In this document: one piece after another, positions 41,859 through 48,358 of the stretch | Numbering within the stretch: position 1 is the first letter of the stretch | Layout of the letters: each line of letters begins with the position of its first letter | DNA from: an uncultured Clostridia bacterium | Lineage (GTDB): Bacteria > Bacillota > Clostridia > Oscillospirales > Ruminococcaceae | Direction: 5' to 3' | NCBI GenBank assembly: GCA_944382845.1 | Contig: CALWNN010000057.1 | Coordinates: 1 to 54,493, forward strand | DNA length: 54,493 nt | Made by a program: the position numbers and the translations under genes | The notes under the pieces: model-generated | The model's database searches: none | What the model was told of the DNA's origin: nothing | The model's input: only the letters and a program-made list of their open reading frames with translations

Positions 41859-44489
41859 ATGGGTAAAAAGTATGTTTACCAGTTTACTGAAGGTAACGCA
41901 AACATGAGAGAACTTCTCGGCGGTAAGGGTGCAAACCTTGCTGAAATGACAGGTCTCGGACTTCCTGTTCCTCAGGGCTTCACCATTTCTACAGAAGCCT
42001 GCACTCAGTACTATGAGGACGGCCGTCAGATCAACGATGAGATCCAGGCTGAGATCATGAAGAACATCGAGATCATGGAAGAAAGAGTCGGAAAGAAGTT
42101 CGGAGATAAAGAAAATCCTCTTCTCGTATCTGTACGTTCAGGCGCAAGAGCTTCAATGCCGGGTATGATGGATACTATCCTTAACCTTGGTCTTAACGAA
42201 GAAGTTGTTGCGGTTATGTCTGAAAAGTCAGGAAACCCACGTTGGGCATGGGACTGCTACAGAAGATTTATCCAGATGTACTCAGACGTTGTTATGGAAG
42301 TAGGCAAGAAGTACTTTGAAGAGCTTATCGATGAAATGAAGGCTAAGAAGGGCGTAAAACAGGACGTTGAGCTTGACGCTGACGATCTGAAGGAGCTTGC
42401 TTACCAGTTCAAGGCTGAATACAAGGAAAAGATCGGAACAGACTTCCCGACAGATCCTGTTGAACAGCTTATGGGTGCAGTTAAGGCTGTATTCCGTTCA
42501 TGGGATAACCCGAGAGCTAACGTTTACCGTCGTGACAACGATATTCCTTATTCATGGGGTACTGCTGTTAACGTACAGATGATGGCTTTCGGAAACATGG
42601 GCGACGACTGCGGAACAGGTGTTGCATTTACCCGTGACCCTGCAACAGGTAACAAGGGACTCTTCGGAGAATTCCTTACAAACGCTCAGGGTGAGGACGT
42701 TGTTGCCGGCGTTCGTACACCTATGCACATTTCCGAAATGGAACAGAAATTCCCTGAGGCTTTCAAGCAGTTCAATGAAGTTTGCAACATTCTTGAAAAG
42801 CACTACAGAGATATGCAGGATATGGAATTTACCGTTGAGCACGGAAAGCTCTATATGCTCCAGACAAGAAACGGAAAGAGAACTGCTCAGGCTGCTCTTA
42901 AGATTGCTTGCGACCTCGTTGACGAAGGCATGAGAACTGAAGAAGAAGCTGTTGCAATGATCGATCCAAGAAACCTTGACACACTTCTCCACCCACAGTT
43001 TGACGCAAAGGCCCTCAAGGCTGCAACTCCTGCAGGCAAGGGACTCGGCGCTTCTCCGGGAGCTGCTTGCGGTAAGGTAGTATTTACTGCTGACGATGCA
43101 GTTGCATGGGCTGAAAGAGGAGAAAAGGTTGTTCTTGTTCGTCTTGAAACATCACCTGAAGACATCACAGGTATGAAGTCTGCTCAGGGTATCCTTACTG
43201 TTCGTGGCGGTATGACATCTCACGCTGCCGTTGTTGCTCGTGGAATGGGTACATGCTGCGTATCAGGCTGCGGCGATATCATTATGGACGAAGCTAACAA
43301 GAAGTTTGAGCTTGCTGGCAAGACATATCATGAAGGCGACTACATCTCAATCGACGGTTCAACCGGTAATATCTACGACGGAATCATTCCTACTGTTGAC
43401 GCTACAATTGCAGGCGAATTCGGAAGAATCATGTCTTGGGCTGACAAGTACAGAGTTCTTAAGGTTAGAACAAACGCTGATACTCCCGCTGACGCTAAGA
43501 AGGCAAGAGAACTCGGTGCAGAAGGTATCGGACTTTGCCGTACAGAGCATATGTTCTTTGAAGCTGACAGAATAGCTGCTTTCAGAGAAATGATTTGCTC
43601 AGATACAGTTGAAGAAAGAGAAGCAGCTCTTGCTAAGATTGAACCTATGCAGCAGAATGACTTTGAGGCTCTTTACGAAGCTCTCGAAGGAAACCCTGTT
43701 ACAATCAGATTCCTTGATCCTCCTCTTCATGAATTTGTTCCTACTGAAGAAGCTGACATTGAAGCCCTTGCTAAGGCTCAGGGCAAGAGTGTTGAGGCAA
43801 TCAAGGCTATCATAGCTTCACTTCACGAATTCAACCCAATGATGGGTCACCGTGGATGCCGTCTTGCTGTAACATATCCTGAAATCGCTAAGATGCAGAC
43901 AAAGGCTGTTATCAAGGCTGCTATCAACGTTAAGAAGAAGCACCCTGACTGGAATATCGTTCCTGAAATTATGATTCCTCTCGTAGGCGATGTTAAGGAA
44001 CTCAAGTATGTTAAGAATTTCGTAGTTGAAACAGCTGATGCAGTTATTGCTGAGGCAGGAATTGAACTCAAGTACGAAGTTGGTACAATGATCGAGATTC
44101 CAAGAGCTGCTCTTACAGCTGATGAAATTGCTAAGGAAGCTGAATTCTTCTGCTTCGGTACAAACGACCTTACTCAGATGACATACGGATTCTCAAGAGA
44201 TGACGCAGGTAAGTTCCTTAATGCTTACTATGATGCTAAGATCTTTGAAAACGATCCGTTTGCTAAGCTTGACCAGGTTGGTGTAGGAAAGCTTATGAAG
44301 ATGGCTGTTGAACTCGGAAAGAGCGTTCGTCCTGATATGCATATGGGAATTTGCGGAGAGCACGGCGGAGATCCGACATCTGTTGAATTCTGCCACAAGA
44401 TCGGACTTTCTTATGTATCTTGCTCACCATTCCGTGTTCCGATTGCAAGACTTGCCGCTGCACAGGCAGCTATTGCAGATAAGAGGTAA
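41859..44489 (+). CDS. ppdK: Pyruvate, phosphate dikinase
   Basis: 876 aa from ATG 41859 (GGAGG ten bases upstream). The nucleotide-binding domain opens KYVYQFTEGNANMRELLGGKGANLAEM, with VSVRSGARASMPGMMDTILNLG. The phosphohistidine domain has the catalytic His in GGMTSHAAVVARGMG (about residue 455) after SPGAACG. The PEP/pyruvate TIM barrel carries GLCRTEHMFFE, IRFLDPPLHEF, NPMMGHRGCRL and GTNDLTQMTYGFSRDD. The end is HMGICGEHGGDP...IARLAAAQAAIADKR. It interconverts pyruvate, ATP and Pi with PEP, AMP and PPi, replacing pyruvate kinase or driving gluconeogenesis in anaerobes. Codon use is strongly biased (GTT, AAG, GGA), as in very highly expressed genes. Its last eight codons recur at 47761. 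Confidence 0.97.
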   Translation: MGKKYVYQFTEGNANMRELLGGKGANLAEMTGLGLPVPQGFTISTEACTQYYEDGRQINDEIQAEIMKNIEIMEERVGKKFGDKENPLLVSVRSGARASMPGMMDTILNLGLNEEVVAVMSEKSGNPRWAWDCYRRFIQMYSDVVMEVGKKYFEELIDEMKAKKGVKQDVELDADDLKELAYQFKAEYKEKIGTDFPTDPVEQLMGAVKAVFRSWDNPRANVYRRDNDIPYSWGTAVNVQMMAFGNMGDDCGTGVAFTRDPATGNKGLFGEFLTNAQGEDVVAGVRTPMHISEMEQKFPEAFKQFNEVCNILEKHYRDMQDMEFTVEHGKLYMLQTRNGKRTAQAALKIACDLVDEGMRTEEEAVAMIDPRNLDTLLHPQFDAKALKAATPAGKGLGASPGAACGKVVFTADDAVAWAERGEKVVLVRLETSPEDITGMKSAQGILTVRGGMTSHAAVVARGMGTCCVSGCGDIIMDEANKKFELAGKTYHEGDYISIDGSTGNIYDGIIPTVDATIAGEFGRIMSWADKYRVLKVRTNADTPADAKKARELGAEGIGLCRTEHMFFEADRIAAFREMICSDTVEEREAALAKIEPMQQNDFEALYEALEGNPVTIRFLDPPLHEFVPTEEADIEALAKAQGKSVEAIKAIIASLHEFNPMMGHRGCRLAVTYPEIAKMQTKAVIKAAINVKKKHPDWNIVPEIMIPLVGDVKELKYVKNFVVETADAVIAEAGIELKYEVGTMIEIPRAALTADEIAKEAEFFCFGTNDLTQMTYGFSRDDAGKFLNAYYDAKIFENDPFAKLDQVGVGKLMKMAVELGKSVRPDMHMGICGEHGGDPTSVEFCHKIGLSYVSCSPFRVPIARLAAAQAAIADKR

Positions 44490-44685
44490 GTTCGACTCGT
44501 TAGAGTTAATGTGCAAATTCGATATAACATTGGAAGAAGCAAAGGCTTTCAGAGCTGAGAACGGACAAACGATAAAATCCAAAATATGGGAAGATATCAA
44601 TGTTGAAGTTCGTATATGCGGATAACTGATGTTAATAACGATCCCCCTGAATCATTTCGGTTCAGGGGGATTTTTTGTGTATGAA
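44462..44685 (+). repeat. Direct repeat copy 1: ppdK 3' end, 38-codon ORF and terminator
   Basis: This ~224-bp stretch is repeated 3299 bp downstream with about 95% identity. It covers the last codons of ppdK (QAAIADKR and stop), a 38-codon ORF (44509-44625, beginning MCKFDITLEEAKAF) and a terminator. The ORF has no convincing ribosome site and I do not recognise it. Weaker similarity extends to about 44731. This is the left edge of the island. Confidence 0.9.
44640..44677 (+). terminator. Terminator downstream of ppdK
   Basis: ATCCCCCTGAA/TTCAGGGGGAT perfect 11-bp stem, 9-nt loop, T6. Confidence 0.9.
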
Positions 44686-44756
44686 ATTGATTCAATTACT
44701 GGTCTGATAGCGGTATAGCTGCAATCAGTCCGAGTTAGGAATGATTAAGCCAAGAT

Positions 44757-44794
44757 ACCAAAACTCCCTACAAGGTTATTTAACTTGTAGGGAG
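44757..44794 (-). terminator. Terminator of the DUF3791-DUF3990 operon
   Basis: ACTCCCTACAAG/CTTGTAGGGAGT 12-bp stem; on the minus strand it is followed by TTTTGG. It lies 8 bp beyond the last stop codon of the operon. Confidence 0.75.
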
Positions 44795-44801
44795 TATCAG
44801 C

Positions 44802-45014
44802 TTAGTCTAATTCTTGTTCGAGCAAATCAGTTAGGATCGAATAGTCAAGGTACTGTATACCGAATTCGCCTTTATGGATACGCTCTGCTAAACGGCTGTT
44901 ATAGAATAGCTTCATAGCAGCATCTGTGGTGATATTCCGTCTCTCACTCAAGCAAAAGATAATATCTTCCTCGAGATGCTCCCTATAGAAGTTTTCAAGG
45001 TCCTTTTCACTCAT
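44802..45014 (-). CDS. Small acidic protein, third gene of the toxin-antitoxin-like operon
   Basis: 70 aa, ATG overlapping the stop of the DUF3990 gene (ATGA). Predicted mostly helical and acidic, with a segment DAAMKLFYNSRLAERIHKG followed by GIQYLDYSILTDLLEQELD. The layout (helix, short loop, helix ending in a hydrophobic DLL motif) resembles DUF3791-like partners that flank DUF3990, but similarity is too weak for assignment. Probably an antitoxin-like or accessory component; translational coupling suggests it functions with the DUF3990 protein. Confidence 0.6.
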   Translation of the reverse strand: MSEKDLENFYREHLEEDIIFCLSERRNITTDAAMKLFYNSRLAERIHKGEFGIQYLDYSILTDLLEQELD

Positions 45015-45493
45015 AATACCACCTCTATGGATTTCTGAAACTTTAACGAAGAGTCGATTGCCTTCTGTGAAATAAACGCTATCTGGTCGTATGTCTTGTA
45101 CACACGAATCTCCTGTATTGCCCTTACTTTGTCCCAGATTCCGCGTTTATACATATCCACAACACGAAACACCTTGTCATTTGCAACTTTCCCCTTGATT
45201 ATATCATATTTTAGATATTCATCAGAGCCGTTACGACAATCGCACACGAAATCAATCCAAGTCTCAAGGTCTTCTGAAAAATCAATGATGTGCTGAGCTG
45301 AAGATAATGTCATCTCATAAACGTTGACAAATCCTCTCTGTTTTCCATGAATTGCGGCTTTTCGTTTCGCTCAACGCTCTGCCTGTTCTTTTACTGTTGT
45401 TACATAAAATCCAACGCCAAAATCAAGCCTTTTTGCAGAGTGAAGCAGATCAGGAGTTTTTACTATTGCATCCGAACCATGATATACTATCAT
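45011..45493 (-). pseudogene. DUF3990 protein, interrupted by an in-frame TGA
   Basis: Read from ATG 45493 (AAAGGAGCAAGAAT upstream) the frame gives 160 codons, but codon 41 (45373-45371) is TGA. Around it the family-like text is VTTVKEQAER-stop-AKRKAAIHG, where Trp (TGG) is expected, so a single G-to-A change explains it. The N-terminal YHGSDAIVKTP and LDFGVGFYVTT motifs match DUF3990, whose fold is thought to be ADP-ribosyltransferase-like. Downstream sequence is intact and open to 45011; an internal ATG at 45313 could give a 100-aa fragment lacking the presumed active site. Start and stop overlap both neighbours by ATGA. Other genes here use TGA as stop, so reassignment is unlikely. Probably an inactivated toxin. 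Confidence 0.8.
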
Positions 45494-45705
45494 ATTCTTG
45501 CTCCTTTCGATTGAATAAACTCCATAACGTCGCTAACTATACTTTCCGAACTCATAGTATGGAGCACATCATAAAAAGGAACAAGGTAGTTGCTAATACA
45601 ACCAGTGCTCTCTAATATACGGTAAACATCGGAAGTTGAACATCCATTGGCGTTGGCAATTTCGTTTATAATATATATCACAAACTCAGTTACTTCTCTG
45701 GTCAT
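45490..45705 (-). CDS. DUF3791 protein, putative antitoxin
   Basis: 71 aa, AAAGGAGGTACTAAT before ATG. Text typical of DUF3791: FVIYIINEIANANGCSTSDVYRILESTGCISNYLVPFYDVLHTMSSESIVSDVMEFI; the YDVLHTMSSESIV motif is the signature. The protein is small and helical. It is first in an operon with the DUF3990 gene, and by position and size is the likely neutraliser of the DUF3990 protein. Its stop codon overlaps the next start (ATGA). It remains intact although the presumed toxin is broken. Confidence 0.85.
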   Translation of the reverse strand: MTREVTEFVIYIINEIANANGCSTSDVYRILESTGCISNYLVPFYDVLHTMSSESIVSDVMEFIQSKGARI

Positions 45706-45770
45706 ATTAGTACCTCCTTTTATATTTAAGCTACATGAGAGCGATTTTGCCAGCTGCTTTCTCTATGATT

Positions 45771-45799
45771 ATTATATCATAAAAGTAATCGGATTTCAA
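45771..45799 (-). promoter_or_regulatory. Promoter of the DUF3791-DUF3990 operon
   Basis: Minus strand TTGAAA (45799-45794), 17-bp spacer ending TGA, TATAAT (45776-45771). About 60 bp from the first start codon. Confidence 0.75.
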
Positions 45800-45858
45800 C
45801 AAATATATTACTAACTGATATCGGAATGAAGAAATGTCAATTGAAGGCGGTATATGAA

Positions 45859-45887
45859 TTGACTTTTCTCTGTTCCTATGCTATGAT
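45859..45887 (+). promoter_or_regulatory. Promoter of the DUF5131-mutM pair
   Basis: TTGACT (45859-45864), 17-bp spacer ending TGC, TATGAT (45882-45887), 33 bp before the DUF5131 start. It is divergent from the toxin-antitoxin-like operon. Confidence 0.7.
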
Positions 45888-45920
45888 AAATAAGTCAAAT
45901 TTAGAAGTCGAGGTGGTAAA

Positions 45921-46796
45921 ATGCACGATATATGGAATCCCTGGCACGGCTGTATCAAGAAAAGTGAGGGCTGTGACAACTGCTATATGTATTTTCTCGA
46001 TAAAATGAGAGACCAGGACGGTTCACACATATACCGTACAAAAGCAGGCTTCAACTCCCCCATACAAAAGGACAGGAGTGGCAATTACAAGATAAAAAGC
46101 GGCGAGATGATACGCGTATGCATGACATCCGACTTCTTTCTCGCTGAAGCAGACAAATGGCGTGATGAAGCATGGGAGCTTATGCGTATTCGCAGCGATG
46201 TGATATTCTTCCTGCTTACCAAACGTCCAGAGCGCGTTGCTGAACATCTGCCCAAGGACTGGGGCGACGGCTGGGATAACATCTTCTTCAACGTCACTGC
46301 TGAAAATCAACGCCGCGCAGACGAGCGGATCCCCATACTTCTTGATTTGCCATTCAAGCATAAAGGCGTGATGTGTGCGCCCTACATCGGACAGGTGAGT
46401 ATGCGGAAGTATCTTGAGACTGGACAGATAGAGCAAGTCCTCTGTGACGGTGAGAACTACGACGGAGCCCGCCCTTGTCACTTCGACTGGGTGCGCTCAC
46501 TGCGGCAGGAATGCGTTGACAACAACGTCACCTTTGTTTTCTGCGGAACAGGCAGGCGCTTTGTAAAAGACGGAAGGCTCTACAAGATAGAAGGAAACGG
46601 TCTGCAAAGTCAGCAGGCGTACAAGTCAGGTATGGGCTTCAAGGGTAAGCCGATACACTTTAACCTGTACAACGACATGGGATATCCTCTCTCCGACGAG
46701 GATAGGTACAAGCCTACTTTCAGAGAGCGCTGCGAGACCTGTGGTATGCGTCTCTCCTGCAACGGCTGCAGCAATTGTGGGAAGTGCGAAAAATGA
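45921..46796 (+). CDS. DUF5131 (phage Gp37/Gp68-like) three-Cys-motif protein
   Basis: 291 aa, GAGGTGGTAAA before ATG. The N-terminus WNPWHGCIKKSEGCDNCYM holds the three-Cys motif Cys11-x6-Cys18-x2-Cys21 typical of this family and reminiscent of radical-SAM iron-sulfur sites. Then VCMTSDFFLAEADKWRDEAW, FFLLTKRPERV, FFNVTAENQRRADERIPILLDLPF, HFDWVRSLRQECVDNNVTFVFCGTG. The C-terminus has six Cys in about 20 residues (RCETCGMRLSCNGCSNCGKC), suggesting another metal site. Members usually pair with the three-Cys-motif partner TcmP and occur in phages and defence islands; TcmP is absent here and a MutM-type enzyme follows instead. Activity is unproven. Confidence 0.85.
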   Translation: MHDIWNPWHGCIKKSEGCDNCYMYFLDKMRDQDGSHIYRTKAGFNSPIQKDRSGNYKIKSGEMIRVCMTSDFFLAEADKWRDEAWELMRIRSDVIFFLLTKRPERVAEHLPKDWGDGWDNIFFNVTAENQRRADERIPILLDLPFKHKGVMCAPYIGQVSMRKYLETGQIEQVLCDGENYDGARPCHFDWVRSLRQECVDNNVTFVFCGTGRRFVKDGRLYKIEGNGLQSQQAYKSGMGFKGKPIHFNLYNDMGYPLSDEDRYKPTFRERCETCGMRLSCNGCSNCGKCEK

Positions 46797-46817
46797 TATC
46801 TGAAAGGAATGAAGGAA

Positions 46818-47645
46818 ATGCCCGAATTACCAGAAGTTGAAACGATACGCCGAATAATCGGACCTCAGATCAGCGGCAGGAGTATTACTTCACTGAAGAT
46901 ACACAATCCGCAAATAATCGCATTTCCAGATGCGGATACGTTTTCGAGCTCTCTCGTTGGCTGTTCATTCACAGGAATGAGCCGCAGGGGCAAGTTTCTC
47001 ATATTTCACCTTGATAACGGAAGTAGGCTGGTGCTCCACCTGCGAATGACGGGACAACTGCTTGTTACACCTGCTGATCATCAGGAAGAAAAGCACACTC
47101 ATCTCAAAGCCGAACTGTCTGATGGAAAACAGATACGCTATATTGATGTCCGCCGTTTTGGACGCTTCTGGCTACTAAGCAATGACGAAGCCGATACCGT
47201 TACAGGAATGGACAAGCTCGGTATCGAGCCTGATAACGCGCTGCTGACTGCCGATTTCCTGATAGAAAAGCTGAACAAACGAAAGAAAGCAATAAAGGAA
47301 ATGCTTCACGACCAGACTATCATTGCAGGTATCGGCAACATTTACTCTGACGAGATACTTCACGCAGCGAAAATTCACCCCGAAAAGCCGTGTTGTTATC
47401 TCACTCGCTCAGAATGGAAACGTCTAGCAGAACAGATACCTAAGGTTATAGCATGGGCGACAGAAGCAAATGAGATAACTCCCGAGGACTATCTTGCAGG
47501 CAATGGCAAGGAATACCGTAACACGCCGTTTCTGAAAGCATACGGTCATAACGGTAAGCCTTGCGAGTTCTGCGGAACTCTGTTTGAAAAGTTAACTGTC
47601 GGCTGTCGGAGCAGCTGCTACTGCCCGAAATGTCAGAAGAAATAA
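46818..47645 (+). CDS. mutM: Formamidopyrimidine-DNA glycosylase (MutM/Nei type)
   Basis: 275 aa. The start is set at ATG 46818 so that Pro2 of MPELPEVET becomes the N-terminal catalytic nucleophile; AAAGGA lies nine bases upstream. Glu3 and Lys59 (SRRGKFL) complete the active site. Further: LHLRMTGQLLV, YIDVRRFGRFWLL, HDQTIIAGIGNIYSDEILHAAKIHP (helix-two-turn-helix) and a C-terminal zinc finger (CEFCGTLFEKLTVGCRSSCYCPKCQ). It excises oxidised purines and nicks the strand. It follows the DUF5131 gene by 21 bp inside the island. Whether the genome has another mutM cannot be seen here. Confidence 0.93.
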   Translation: MPELPEVETIRRIIGPQISGRSITSLKIHNPQIIAFPDADTFSSSLVGCSFTGMSRRGKFLIFHLDNGSRLVLHLRMTGQLLVTPADHQEEKHTHLKAELSDGKQIRYIDVRRFGRFWLLSNDEADTVTGMDKLGIEPDNALLTADFLIEKLNKRKKAIKEMLHDQTIIAGIGNIYSDEILHAAKIHPEKPCCYLTRSEWKRLAEQIPKVIAWATEANEITPEDYLAGNGKEYRNTPFLKAYGHNGKPCEFCGTLFEKLTVGCRSSCYCPKCQKK

Positions 47646-47760
47646 ACTTCGCATATCTCAATTTCTGTGTTGATTGCAGTTTATCAGGACACTGCCAGTC
47701 CAGAGAGGACACGCGTCTAAATTGCGTGCTGTTATATCAGATAGGTGTATTTATTTCTCG

Positions 47761-47986
47761 ACAGGCTGCTATCGCAGATAAGAGGTAAGCTCGACTCGTT
47801 AGAGTTAATGTGCACATTCGATATAACATTGGAAGAAGCAAAGGCTTTCAGAGCAGCGAACGGACAAACGATAAAATCCAAAATATGGGAAGATATCAAT
47901 GTTGAAGTTCGTATATGCGGATAACTGATGTTAACAACGATCCCCCCTGAATCAATTATGGTTCAGGGGGGATTTTTTGTGTCTGA
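47761..47986 (+). repeat. Direct repeat copy 2: displaced ppdK tail, 38-codon ORF and terminator
   Basis: Second copy of the 44462-44685 sequence. It keeps the last eight ppdK codons and stop (QAAIADKR with two synonymous changes), then a 38-codon ORF (47808-47924) differing at two residues, then the terminator. It is not attached to a gene. The rest of the mutM-cas9 gap (47646-47760, 47987-48089) shows nothing recognised. It marks the right edge of the island. Confidence 0.9.
47940..47977 (+). terminator. Terminator in repeat copy 2
   Basis: ATCCCCCCTGAA/TTCAGGGGGGAT stem with T6; one base pair longer than copy 1, with both arms changed together (six C and six G), i.e. compensatory. Confidence 0.9.
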
Positions 47987-48089
47987 ATTGAAGATGTTGC
48001 TAGTCTGGCAACAGTGTAGCTTTAATTAGAAATTTGCTTTTTGCTTTAACTATATATCTATAATAATCGTGATTGTGTTTTATTTTCTA

Positions 48090-48118
48090 TTGACATATTA
48101 TCGCAAACAGTGTATAAT
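48090..48118 (+). promoter_or_regulatory. Candidate cas9 operon promoter
   Basis: TTGACA (48090-48095), 17-bp spacer, TATAAT (48113-48118): perfect consensus. Start would be near 48125, giving a cas9 leader of about 234 nt that runs antisense through the complete tracrRNA gene. No comparably good plus-strand promoter was seen between the tracrRNA and cas9. Confidence 0.75.
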
Positions 48119-48178
48119 ATTTTTATATAGTATCACAATAACTTGATATCAGATGGCGTATGAAGATTAAAAGCAAAA

Positions 48179-48323
48179 CAAAAAATCCTTGCTATAAAGC
48201 AAGGATCAATGCACAACAAAGCAAGGATCAATGCACAACACTTGTGCGAACGGCTAAACCGAACGATTTGAAATAATTTTTATTTGAACTCGTAGTGTAA
48301 TTTTATAGGGTAGTAAATCCTAC
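48179..48323 (-). ncRNA. tracrRNA
   Basis: About 145 nt. The anti-repeat (48317-48292) is perfectly complementary to bases 9-34 of the 36-bp CRISPR repeat. After a bulge (GAGU opposite GA), a 6-bp lower stem pairs UCAAAU with the repeat's GUUUGA, as in SpCas9 guides. Then follow a short nexus-like CGG/CCG hairpin (48261-48251), a GCACAA/TTGTGC hairpin (48247-48233), and a 9-bp terminator stem (48206-48185) with T5. It guides RNase III processing of pre-crRNA and Cas9 loading. A 22-bp tandem duplication lies in the 3' part. Ends are inferred from promoter and terminator. Confidence 0.9.
48196..48239. repeat. 22-bp exact tandem duplication inside the tracrRNA gene
   Basis: Units 48196-48217 and 48218-48239 are identical. 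Each contains one strand of the 3' hairpin (TTGTGC on the RNA) and one arm of the terminator stem (ATCCTTGC). Confidence 0.95.
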
Positions 48324-48329
48324 ATTTAT

Positions 48330-48358
48330 ATATTATCATATTAAAGGAGGTTTGTCAA
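48330..48358 (-). promoter_or_regulatory. tracrRNA promoter
   Basis: Minus strand TTGACA (48358-48353), 17-bp spacer, TATAAT-like TAATAT (48335-48330). The -35 box directly abuts the cas9 GTG start (48359), and the cas9 ribosome site (AAAGGAGG, 48343-48350) lies in the spacer. Initiation would be near 48323. Confidence 0.8.

Noticed and set aside
45371-45373. TGA read as Trp or selenocysteine in the DUF3990 gene
   Set aside because: TGA ends many genes here (rsmI, rimI, cas9, cas2, the ferredoxin gene), and the expected residue is Trp rather than Cys, so a nonsense mutation is simpler.
48292-48317. Stray CRISPR repeat or second array upstream of cas9
   Set aside because: It lacks the repeat ends, has no spacers, lies downstream of a consensus minus-strand promoter and upstream of hairpins and a terminator, so it is the tracrRNA anti-repeat.
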